From Epiperipatus broadwayi (Eukaryota > Onychophora > Udeonychophora > Euonychophora > Peripatidae), in the NCBI GenBank assembly GCA_028023455.1, contig JAQFVV010006547.1:62001-126000 (forward strand): DNA of 64,000 nucleotides. The letters run 5' to 3'. Numbering within the stretch: the stretch's first letter is position 1; each line of letters begins with the position of its first letter. This document shows, piece by piece, positions 1 through 11,100 of the stretch. A program made the translations under genes and the position numbers. The notes under the pieces were generated by a model that saw nothing but the letters and a program-made list of their open reading frames with translations, did not search any database and was not told the DNA's origin.

Positions 1-590
1 TAAGTAAAGCTGAATTTCAATTCTGAATTATCCCATATGTGAACACTTACAATATCAGAACCTATCTGTATTATAGTGCATTTCATCTCAGTCAAAAAAT
101 CAAATTCCAAAATATTATTTCAAATAATAGTCCTATATTTATTAAAATATTACTTCAAATACCTGTTGTATATTTATTATTATTATTACTCAATACAATC
201 ACATTATTCATACAATTTAACTTGATAAAATTATTTTTAAAATAAGCAGCATGGTTTCATGCAGATAAATATTTCTTAATCATGAGATAATAATTTCTTT
301 TATTTCTCAGTTTATTATTTTTATCTTATAATTTTCATAACAATATATTTTCATCATTGATCTCTGTAAATGAATGCACACTAGAATACTTAGGAATAGA
401 TATCATACTTGCTTTAGGCATTTATATAAAATAAAGCAATCATTTATACAACATTAAATTAACTTTTCACTCTTCATTGACAACACAAAATATCACCCTG
501 CCAAATTATCTCAAATAATATTATTTCTCAAACTTCTGTGATAACAAAAAATAGTTTTATCCTTAGATATTGTTTCCATGCAAGATATCT
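1..590. other. AT-rich intergenic DNA, nothing recognised
   Basis: Only very AT-rich sequence with short A and T tracts is seen. The single short frame on the plus strand (39-245) is made of I, L, F, N and K codons expected by chance at this composition. A short CA tract lies at 598-608. Confidence 0.7.
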
Positions 591-687
591 ATATCTACAC
601 ACACACAAAACCCGCTTCATCTGCACCCTGTCTTTGCTCACCCGGAAATCCTCCATCTAGCGGTAGAACCCAGTTCACTATCCATTA

Positions 688-1041
688 ATGTTTAATTTAT
701 ATTGCATTGTTATTATTGGAATTAATGTCAAGAGAATCAATTTTATGCTTAGAGTTCAGGCAATAAAACATTGGTTCCTCTCCTCATCTCTTCACATCAT
801 GTTCTATGGAGAAACTAAATTTCACATGAACTCCAATCCCACCATCATTTCCAAGCTTAGTATACATGCTGTATGGAATGTCGGATGTAAGTTAGTGTTC
901 AATGTGCCCGTCTCTGAACCAGTAGGTCTATTCATGAACATTATAAGGAAAGTAAAAAACAGAGACTTCATCATAGCATCAAAACTCATGTACAATAAAA
1001 TGTGGAATTTATTTAATATACCAGATCCTCCGAAGCATTAG
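688..1041 (+). other. 117-codon open frame of unknown status
   Basis: This is the longest frame in the window that is not low complexity. It runs from an ATG at 688 to a TAG at 1039-1041. The surrounding 600-1,040 stretch is less AT-rich than its flanks and includes runs such as the CCCGCTTCATCTGCACCC region near 610. The predicted product has no signal peptide, clear membrane segment or family motif that I recognise. There is no intron signal or neighbouring exon that I can tie to it. It could be a chance frame in a decayed transposon remnant or, less likely, part of an exon. I give no function. Confidence 0.2.
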
Positions 1042-2980
1042 TAGATATACTAAGCAAAAGATGTTTAATAGATTTATTATGCATCAATCCTAATAGGTGG
1101 CTAAAAAAGCTACATCAGTACATTATTATCAATCAGAAGATAATCAATATACAAATTGTTCCAGCCTGTTTAAAATGTGTAAAACATAATGTTTTTTTTT
1201 CTGTTTAAATTATGTATAACACACTATTTTTCATAAATAAAATTCTTTTGAGATTAACACACAAATAATAAATCATTTTTTGATTTAGTAATTTATTTGT
1301 TGAATTATTAAGACAATGCATACAATCCTCACATAAAATATAATATAAACAAAATCTACATAAAGTATAATGTAAACAAAATCTTTACATAAAATCTAAA
1401 ATGACTATCAGATCACATGTTCATAAAAGAAATATTTCTAGGAAACATAATTTTAATTAACAAATTTTTCATGATTGACATTAGACTATAGAGAGCACTT
1501 AATTAAATTTAGTTGATTTACATAATGTTTCTGTATAGTTTTAACATAAACATAAATGCCTTATATCTTCAGGCTCATACATGAATATATAATCTGTTTG
1601 CTAACAGTTTTCTCGACAATATATATATATATATGTGAGTAATGACAAAGCGTCAGGTTGTAATGTAGAATTAAATTGGTCTCATTTTTATATTTTATTA
1701 TAATCACTATAAAGGAGTTTAAATTGGACATCTTGAAATAATATTGAGATGCAGCATCTATTTGCTGTATAGGTTATTGTTAAAATGAATTTTCCACCTA
1801 TTATTTGGAATGATACTAAAGCTGGTACACTTTATTGGGATCAAGAAGAAAGTGACTGTGTCTGCTTCACAATAAAATCTTTTTCCCTCTACATTTTTCA
1901 GCTGACTTTTTTTATATTTTTTAACCATGCACTCCCCCCCCCCCCTAGATTTTTATTATATCTCAGATTACCTGGTATTTTATCTAATTAATCAAACAGT
2001 CTAAAGAAAGTTTTTCATTTAATCATGTATTGAATTAACTTCTAATTAGAATCAGCCAAATAATTATTTTAACATTTTTTCTTAGTTTTGCTCTTTTAAT
2101 GAAATAATTCAAAGGAAAAAAAAAAACTTTAATTTTCACTGCTAAAGCAGCCATATTGAATATTTAAAAAAATATGTTAAGCCACAAATTTTATCATGAA
2201 TTAAGTTTATATTACTCAAAAATGACATAATATATATTATTTGAAAAATAAAATATCAAAGAATGTAATTAAGTTGAAAAAATATAGTTATTGATATTTA
2301 AAGTAATAAAAAATAGAATAAAAGTTAATATTTCTAATTATTTTATAAATTCAAAATTATCATGCACACAATTTAAAACTATTGTTTTGTTAGTAGGTTA
2401 ATTGGATTCATCATAAAAGTTCTAAAAAATTGGTATATAATAACACTTTCCTTTAATTTTTGCAGTAGTCCTTCAAAATGCATTTCCATACAGGGGTTTG
2501 CAATGTATAAGACATCCCTAATAACATCCCTTATAACAAGTAGTTAATATTGATCAATAATTAGTATAATTTGAATATTATAATAAAGAACTTCAATACA
2601 GTTTGTAATTTATTAAAAAGTACTACTAAAATAGTCACTATATACAAAATAAAATAAAATAAAAAGTGAATGAAATACTAAATTCATTATAGAGTTAAGC
2701 TTGAGGTACATATGTTTATAGTTTATATATATACTGTCAAAAGCGTTACTTTTAGCATTTGCATATTTTTTACTATTATTAAAATGCAGACAAGAAATTA
2801 TAGAAAAATCTAAATCAGGTCATTATATTTCCAAAATATGTTTATTTTTGTTTCATATCAATTAATTCAAATTACTTGATTCAATCTCACATCATAGAAA
2901 AAAATGCAGATAATCACAATCTATTTTTTTAATGTTAGTTTCAATAGTAATGTTTCAACACATTTTTTATCAAATATATA
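1042..2980. other. AT-rich intergenic DNA with a poly-C run
   Basis: No gene is visible. The frame at 1785-1991 crosses a 12-base poly-C run (1934-1945) and has no recognisable content. Small TA tracts occur at 1619-1633 and near 2725. Confidence 0.65.
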
Positions 2981-2987
2981 TATATAA

Positions 2988-3057
2988 ATAATAATTAAAA
3001 AATGTATAATAAAATAATAATTAAAAAGCATATAATAAAATAATAATTAAAAAAATG
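2988..3057. repeat. Short tandem repeat, about 26-bp unit
   Basis: Three near-identical copies of a unit built on TAATAATTAAAAA followed by ATATAATAAAA follow each other head to tail. It is a simple AT-rich minisatellite with no coding content. Confidence 0.6.
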
Positions 3058-3467
3058 TAGAAAAATAAAAATACTTACCATTAGGCTACCATAACGTTTT
3101 CTTCAAAGTACAATGGAAAAAGTAAAACTTTTACGGATATATTTTTCATGTTGAAATGTTCTCCAGTAACTATCAAAAAAATGAGAGAAAGATAAAAAAA
3201 ATGCAATCTATTTCATCATAAAAATTATCATAAAATTTTTATTTTTTATCGTAGAAAAATGAAATTTACCTTTCTGGAAAGTACAGTCAAAGATGGAAAC
3301 GAAGGTGTAAAATGCTCATGCATAGCCTGCGTAGATTTCCATTAATCTTAACCTCAGTCCAAATGTTTATAATTTGAAATTTCTTGTGTGCTTTATGCGT
3401 TCGTAATAACGAATAAGTTAACTTTTTTTTTTTCATTAATAAAAAAACAATAACTATTAAATATAGT

Positions 3468-3817
3468 AATTAGTGCATATCCCAAACTAATTTATTTCAA
3501 TTAAATATAACTTTAATCTATAAATAAATATTTGTTTAGTTTTTTTCCTTTTAAACATAAAATGAAATGAAATTTATTTTATTTTAGCAGTGTAACTGTA
3601 CAAAGAAAAAGGGTTTCCATGCACACACATTCACTTTATAATAATTAGTGCATATTCCAAAATAATCCATTCCACTTATATATAATTTTATTCTAAAAAT
3701 AAATACCCCTGTTTTTTTCTTTTAAATATATAGAGAAATGAAATATATTTTATTTTAATTTCTTTTTGCAATGTGAGTTTACATTTAAAAAAATCCACCA
3801 TGTACATACATTCTTAT
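3468..3817. repeat. Diverged tandem duplication, about 175 bp
   Basis: A block starting AATTAGTGCATAT at 3468 recurs at 3643 in the same orientation. Landmarks keep their order in both copies: AATTAGTGCATATYCCAAA, an AAATAAATA segment, a T-run followed by CTTTTAAA, GAAATGAAAT, ATTTTATTTTA, then a CCATG and an ACATTC. The copies differ by many substitutions and small indels, so the duplication is old. It could be two insertions of one small repeat family or a local tandem duplication; the lack of any spacer favours the latter. Confidence 0.6.
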
Positions 3818-3819
3818 TC

Positions 3820-4670
3820 ATCTGTAAATAGCATGTTGAATCTGTATTTTAAATTATTATCTTGACAGTTGTATTTTTATGTGCTTTCATTCTCTTCAAA
3901 CCACCTAATTTTTATTTCACACCCTATTGCTGACACTGCTTCTCCCTGTCTATTTCACATGGTACTTTGGTATTATTCTTGCTGTGAAATAGTGACATTT
4001 ATGTCTGTAATATTTATCCATAGTTTCCATTTATTATATCATATCAACCAAGAATCCTGGTGTGACTAATCCATAGCCAATAATCTGATTCTTTCCTTTC
4101 CATTTTAGAAGATACTGAATGGTTCAGTCTGCCATAGTGACGTGACTTTTTTTTTACCCTTCACAATATAATACATCCCTTGCATCATTTGTAAGTAATG
4201 TAGTTTTATATTTAAAAATATACATTGACAGCTATATTTTTATATATTTGTGTTTTGTTTTGTTTTTTGCTAAAACTTTATATATATATATATATATATT
4301 TAAAAAAATTTAAAATATAACGTTAAACTTACAGCTAAAACTTTGTTACAGCTCACCATTTAAAAAGCATTTCCAGGTTCTTTTTCATGTTTGTCCTTTT
4401 TCCATAATGAATATATATTTCCATCATTGAAAATAAGATTTTTTTTTTTTTTAGATTTGTGGGTGTTTATGATGGCACAAAGTGCTGCATTATGTCAGGA
4501 GGGTGAAGAGTAGTTTTCAGGACATGAAGTGTTGTAATAAAAATTCACAAAAAGTGCTATATTAAAAAGTCATAATTATTTGTGTTTATTTAGTATCATA
4601 ATGTGTTTTTTCCTTTTTTCATCCTGAATATATCTCCATTTTTTTTTATATTTTAACATTCATACTGTAT
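3820..4670. other. AT-rich intergenic DNA with TA microsatellite
   Basis: No coding or element signal is seen. A pure TA tract occupies about 4278-4299. The frame at 3869-4069 is short and unrecognised. Confidence 0.6.
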
Positions 4671-4680
4671 GTGGTATGAC

Positions 4681-4838
4681 GTATTACTCCCCGTGATATA
4701 TTATTCTATGTTTGTGATATCTTTAAAATAATGCCTCCTCTATGGACAAATTTTATCAATTCAGTTTGTTTCCACATTACTTGCAAGCATTATTTTAAAC
4801 ATATTACAACTTAGGATAATATGTCATCGGAGTAATGA
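4681..4838. repeat. Imperfect inverted repeat (hairpin), about 158 bp
   Basis: The left arm (4681-4737) begins TTACTCC, then GTGATATATTAT, and ends CTTTAAAATAATGCCTCC. The right arm (about 4783-4838), read on the minus strand, gives TTACTCC, GATGACATATTAT and GTTTAAAATAATGCTTGC. The arms align over roughly 50 bases with mismatches and are separated by about 45 bases. This is the shape of a decayed miniature inverted-repeat element. I see no clear target duplication. Confidence 0.5.
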
Positions 4839-4849
4839 GGCATAGCAGG

Positions 4850-6810
4850 AATAATACCAAAGTGGCAATGAAACTAACATTTCAATATATATAAATTTTT
4901 GTAAGTGCTTTAAGCTTAAGTATTAATAATCTACTTTTTTATTTTTGATTCTAAAACAATTATCTATTTTGTTGTCTCTGTTTCTACTCTTCATTATAAC
5001 AAACTTTTACTATAATCTCAATTCTTTTTCTCCACAACCTATCGTCTTGTTTTATTGAATGCTATGTAATATCTATCCTTTCCATCTCTGGCAATAAATG
5101 CAGTATTTTTTCTAGATAATTTGTAATCTTAACATTTCATTTACATATTTTTAGAATAATTTCATTATACACAAAAGTGACTATATTGAAAAGCTCAATT
5201 CTGGAAAATAACTCTTGGGGAGCAGAATTAGTTTTTTAATTTTTCCTCAATAAGTTTCATCTTTTACCACTTATAACATGATAAAATAACTGTGAATCAT
5301 TATAGTTTTATTTGGTGTTAACACTAAGTATAAAATATTTGTATAATATAAAAGGTCTTTTTCTGCTTTTAATATGAAGTAAGTCAAGAAAAAGGATAAC
5401 AATCTAGTAGTGTCATAATATTAAATTTCTTATGATAAAATAGTTAGTAATTGCATCTATTCTCAGCATATAGGCCCTGTAAGCCAAGAATGGGTTAAAT
5501 TTTAGTTGCAGCAAATGCTTAAGAACTTAATATATATATACTGTAATAATTTTTTTTTTTAAAAAAAAAAGACCTAATGAGATTAGCATTTGAATAAACT
5601 TTTCAAAAATTAAGTATTTAATTCATTTAAAAATATTGAATAATAAAAATTAAATTATAAATATATGCGCTGACATGTTCTCATAAGAAAAGTTTTAATT
5701 GCAGAAAATTATTATCGAAGCTAAGCTCTTTCGAGAGCATTAAATGTCCTCATAATCATAGCCTTGGAATGTGTATAATTATATGGTTATGTGTATATAT
5801 AAGCAATAAATTATTCAAAATGTATGTAAATCAGATTTTATAAATTAAAAATTAAATTGTATCATAAATGTGTGTATCTAGCATTTGTTATAGTTTCCGT
5901 GTCCACAGAAAGGCTTGGAATTAAACACTGCGAATAAGAGAGAAGAGAGAATATCTGTATTCTTTACTGTTTAACTTTTTAAATTCTTCTAGAGTATTTA
6001 ATGTTGATGGGAAGAGCACTAATTTTGTTCCTATAGTTAAAACAAATATAAGCTTATATATATAAAAAAATTTAATTCTATATATGTAGGATAAAAATAA
6101 AAATTGGAATCGTTCATAATAAATACTACCAAAATATCATTCAAGTAATAATATATTAAATTGTAATAATGCAAAAGTTATATCTTAAGTAGAAAGATAA
6201 ATATCTCAGAAAATGTTTATATCTTCTTTTCTTTAGTAATTTTTACAATAAATATCGAAAATGAAATGCAACAATTTATTCAGTCAATATGAACCTTTTA
6301 AAATTTATGTAAGTTCTCAGAGTTAAATCATTTAATTCTAAGATTATGTAAAATATTAATGAAGTAGGCTTCCTTAATTCTTTTTTATAAATCACTTTAA
6401 TTGATAGTTGTTTAAAATGAGTTCACATTCACATCCAGTTACATTAAACTCATGACTAGGACCAGACTGAGACAATTTCTTTTTAACTTCATCTTAGTTA
6501 GCAGTGATTTTCTAGCTCACTATCACAAAAATCTCAGAACTTTCCAAACCATTATGTCACACTATATTAAGAAACATTATCAATCGGTGTAAAGATTTAC
6601 TATTTCTTTCTTTTTGTTTATTTCTATGTGCATGTAATTCTAAAATTTATCTATGAAGAAGTGGAGATGCTTTGATCCATGAAGTAGAAATAGAACTATT
6701 AAATACAGAAATTTTCTCTTGCCTTCTAACCCATCTGTTTGAAACTTTAGAAGTTACTCATGAAAATAGGATCGCAACCACAATACTATTAAACATATAT
6801 ATCTTGATTT
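4850..6810. other. AT-rich intergenic DNA, nothing recognised
   Basis: Scanning both strands shows no domain-like frame, element end or structured RNA. A T9A10 junction near 5550-5570 and several TA stretches are the only local structure. Confidence 0.6.
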
Positions 6811-6816
6811 CTTCTA

Positions 6817-6908
6817 AAGGCCGTACAATATAAAAATTGTGGAAAGAGAAGTGACATATTGGTTAACTTTCCAGTACTTTCAAATATCACACATATATGT
6901 ACGGCCTT
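6817..6908. mobile_element. Miniature inverted-repeat element, 92 bp
   Basis: The left end AAGGCCGTACA is matched exactly by TGTACGGCCTT at the right end, with a further ATATA-type match just inside. The flanks on both sides are TCTA (6813-6816 and 6909-6912), which would be a 4-bp target duplication. The GC-rich ends stand out from the surrounding AT-rich DNA. There is no coding capacity, so it would depend on a transposase elsewhere. The superfamily is not identifiable from this copy alone. Confidence 0.55.
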
Positions 6909-6912
6909 TCTA

Positions 6913-7828
6913 AATTTTAAGTTTTATTTGCAACAATTTTTTATATATTCTAACTCTTCTATTTCTACCGATGTTTGTCTTTTACTTATAAATAAACTTA
7001 TTTTTATCAATAAGTAATATAAACTTTATTTTCAGTTTTTTTTTCCAAATTTATACTGGATATCATGTGAAGTATTTTTTTGCAGAGATAGTTTTAAATT
7101 AAAGGTGGATTTTTAAAGGAATTAATGTTATTTAAAATTATCAAAGTCTTTACGTTTTAATGATTTAAGTATTCTCTTAAATGAGACAGTTGTAGGATAA
7201 AATTTGGCAGATTTATTTAAGTTTTTTTTTTTTTTTTTGCCGATGCAATAAAGTTTTCTTACCTTGAGTAGCTGATAAAGAGATGAGCTAAATAAAGGAA
7301 GTGCAGACATTTTCTTCCTGTTGAATCTGAATCCTTTAAAAATTTTGAGAACTAATATCCGTTATGATATTGAAATTCTGCAGTATTGATTGTTTTTGAG
7401 CAGCAGCCGTATGGGACAGTAAAAGGATTGCAATTAATCTTTTAAGTATTGATTAGCCTTAAGTAAACTCATTCTATAATTATTATTATTATTTATTTTT
7501 TTTTAGCTAGATAGTCGATTATATTATATAGTTGTCTTTTTTCTGGAATGTTTCTAAGTTAATGTTTATATTTTTATTTCCTATTTAAATATTTTGTTTT
7601 TTAGTTGTTGTTTTTTTCCTTTCATCTTCAGGTAATTGTTCTTTTTATAAGCCTATATATATTATCATACAATTGTTTATTTTAAATACAATAATCTTTC
7701 ATAGAAAAGTGTTTCCTGTTTTAATGATTAGCCTATTATTTTAGAATCAGGACTATTAATTAACAAATAAGATTGCTATTTTTTATAATGATTTAGTATC
7801 TTTAAGATATCTCTATTCATTGCATGGT
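6913..7828. other. AT-rich intergenic DNA, nothing recognised
   Basis: The minus-strand frame at 7128-7310 contains a poly-K run from a T13 tract and is not gene-like. No element ends are seen. Confidence 0.6.
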
Positions 7829-7841
7829 CAAGTGGACTTCT

Positions 7842-8112
7842 TTTTTTGTTTACTTTCAAAATAAGATTTATTAACATAATATTAATCTTTGAATTTACAC
7901 GTTATATCTAGTGATATACAAGATTTAAACTATGATTTACAATGCAGAACTTGATTTACTAAGTGAACAGAAAAACTTTAAATTCTATATGCATGCATCT
8001 TGCTACTCCTAGCTTCTCTCATAGTCTACTAAGTAACCCCTGACCTTAATGGCTACTAGGTAGAGTGCAACTACTAAGAATCACATTATCTCCACTATCC
8101 AGAAGACTAATC
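7842..8112 (-). pseudogene. Polyadenylated retrocopy (SINE or processed transcript)
   Basis: The insert is flanked by a 13-bp direct repeat, CAAGTGGACTTCT, at 7829-7841 and 8113-8125. Read on the minus strand it ends in an A-run (T-run at 7841-7847 on the plus strand) preceded about 20 bases upstream by AATAAA. A perfect target duplication, an AATAAA signal and a terminal A-tail together are the signature of LINE-mediated retroposition of a polyadenylated RNA. The 5' half on the minus strand is relatively GC-rich and contains the words CTACCTAGTAGCC and CAGGGGTTACTTAG; I recognise no protein or tRNA/7SL-like promoter in it. It is probably the 3' end of an mRNA or a mRNA-type SINE. The RTE copies in this window are plausible helpers, but that is inference. 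Confidence 0.7.
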
Positions 8113-8125
8113 CAAGTGGACTTCT

Positions 8126-11100
8126 ATTCTGCTTATTTGATCATATTTTCACCTGTCTTTCTTTTGGCTTTTTTCAATTGGAAATCATTCTAAGAATATT
8201 TAATTTTTTAGCCTGTCATTGTTATGCCTGGGCCACATGTTTGCTTTCAATAAATATGGAAATTTAGATACAAACTGTATTAAATTTTTTGAATACATTA
8301 ATAGCTGAAAGGAGCTTGAAATCTGTGTTCAAATCTCTTATATAATTACATAACTCCAGCTATATAAATTATACTTGTATTCAGTGAAATATTTTATAAA
8401 TTTTGATGGATGTATTCAAACTTAACATTGGTTAATGATGGAATTAAATAATGGATATTTGTGAAAAAGGTCTGAGCTATATATATTTTTTGGGATATTT
8501 TGTGCATTATTTAACTCAAAATCAATATATGTATGCAAGTATATATCTATTTATATACATAAATCACATTATGGAATTAATTGTTCTTTCAAACTTTTAA
8601 TGTTCATCTCTAAGTATGTATATATATGTTTGCACATAGATAAGAATGCACTAAAAACATTTTGAAGGAATTAAGTTAATTTAAAGTATTAACAGTCTAT
8701 TTTCTTAACACAATTATTTCAGAATATCAATAGTTAGAGCTATATTGTAAATCCAAAAGCAATTCTCTTTACTATTTATAAGCTGAAATAATCAATAAAT
8801 TCCATATGATATATTGCTACAATATTTCTTTCTTTACATCAGTTTGCCTTTTGTTAGTGAGAACTAGATTTCAAAGCTGGAACTAATGCACTTATACATC
8901 TGGTAGCCATCTTTTATTTTTTAATATTTAGCCTGAAATAAAAAAAAAAACATGAAGATTTTGAAACTATATGTTTAGAAGTATATGAGAAAGTTATGTC
9001 TAAATCATAAATATAATGAGCATTGGAAACATTGTAATGTTTTTATTTCTTGAACATAATTGCATCTTACTTCTAAAATTGAAAGGGCATATTATGTTAA
9101 GAGGGAGACAAGCAAGGACAACCTAATAGCAATGATGATCATGGATTATTATATGGTCTTGATATTTTATTGCCCAATTATTCTTATACTATTTTTGTCA
9201 GAGAACTTGATGTGTATATGAAGTGCATAATAAAATATAATTAGGCAAATTTAGCAACAAAACATGTTAACTTCTTCAAGTCTGGTTGTGCTATTCATCT
9301 TATGCTGAAGTTTTTCAAATTATGGATTAGGTTTTTTAAAAAAATATGCTTCTATGTGCATGTGCACACATGTATTGGAAGATAATCATCTTGGAGACAG
9401 TTTTAGATATATGTTACATTTATTTATAAAATTACTTATAGTCTTACTACAGGTGAACATATTCTTCATAACTAAATGCTACTACTTGTTTCTAGGAGCA
9501 GTAATTCATTTCTAATTACCCTACTTCAAACTAATTAATTTAAACTTGGGGTAATCAATGAACACTATATAGCAGTACTATATCCACAACACCAGATCAG
9601 CTCCTGTCTATTTCCTTTGTCAGGGAATAGTTTTGGATTTGCAGCTGTATGTCCAGAAGCCAGTTTTAATTTATTTATACTAGTAAGTTAATAACTTGAA
9701 GTTGAAAAAGAAATCATATGTTTGAATTCAAGTTAACCAGTTTTATAGTCACATAATGAGCAATTTAACTTTATGTATCATTTTTTCTTTAAAGTGTATG
9801 ATATTTACCACTTAAACATTACATGACTTTTAAAGAAGATGTACAAACAAAAGGTTACTGAAAGTGTCCATCCAGCTTTTCATTTGAAGTTTCATCCGAA
9901 TAAGTATCATGCACCTATCACAGTATTCAGCACTACAATTGACAAGAGTTCAGGGAAATTTATTTTCATTATTTCTACCACAGACCATCATTCAGCATCC
10001 ATTTTAAAAGCATAAGATATTCATGCTACTTTTTTATGAAAGCACTAGAAGTTTCAAAACTAAAGAATGTTTATGAAAGTGTATTTCTTTTAATTTTTAT
10101 TTCCAGATTTTCTTGTACATTTTGTAATATATTTTTTAATTATAGTATGTTGTTGATATCAATAAAAGATCATACCATATTGGCAGTTTAAATGAGAAAT
10201 TAAAAGTTATTAAAGATGAATCAAATATAAATTCACTATTAAAATTTATGTAAAAATCAGTTAATGATCAAACAAACGAAAGCAAAGGTTACATTTAAAA
10301 CTGTAAAGATGCAAGATAAAAGTGTAGTTCAAATAAAAATTGAGAGGAAAATTTATCTTGATCAACTAAACTTCTGATTTCTGGAGGTATTTATAATTAA
10401 AATGAATTTGTAATTTGATTATAAGATGCGCAAAAAAAGACTTTCTATTTTAAAAAGTTAGAGAAATGGATATCATGCTTAAATGTGAGGGCAGTGATTA
10501 AAAAAAAGACTAATAATTTGTGAGTATCCATTTATGTCTGGATTATATTTCAAAGTTAAATTGAAAACATATCAGTTGTTATAGGAGTGAGATGAAATTT
10601 ATTGTAAAACAAATTATCATACACTTAATATTCGACTGAATCTCTGTGTTGTATATATACTTCACTGTATTTGTTAACATGTCTAAATATTGTAATTAGC
10701 TAATAAAATATAAAGAAGATTAAGTAAATTATACTTATCTTTTTGGTGCATTGTGTGACAGCTGCTGCAGAAAGTATCCTACTGCACTGTAGGAACTTTA
10801 ATTTTTTAATATAAAGTATAAGATCCAATATTATCTTCAACAAAACTAATGGAAGTTGAAGTAAAAGAATTCATTGAAAAATTATATTTTAAAAGTTTTG
10901 TTTTTCATATTTTAGACTTATTTGTAAAAATTTTATTGCAAAGCACATGAGCACTAGAAATCATTTAAATAATGTCAATTTCAGTTGCACTCACAAAATA
11001 GCTTTGCCTTCCTGAAATTGGCAGTGTGAAGAGCTAGCGTGAAGGATCATTGTTGGTTGAATGATTTTGTCAGGGAAATATCTATTGTAGTTTGTTTTCT

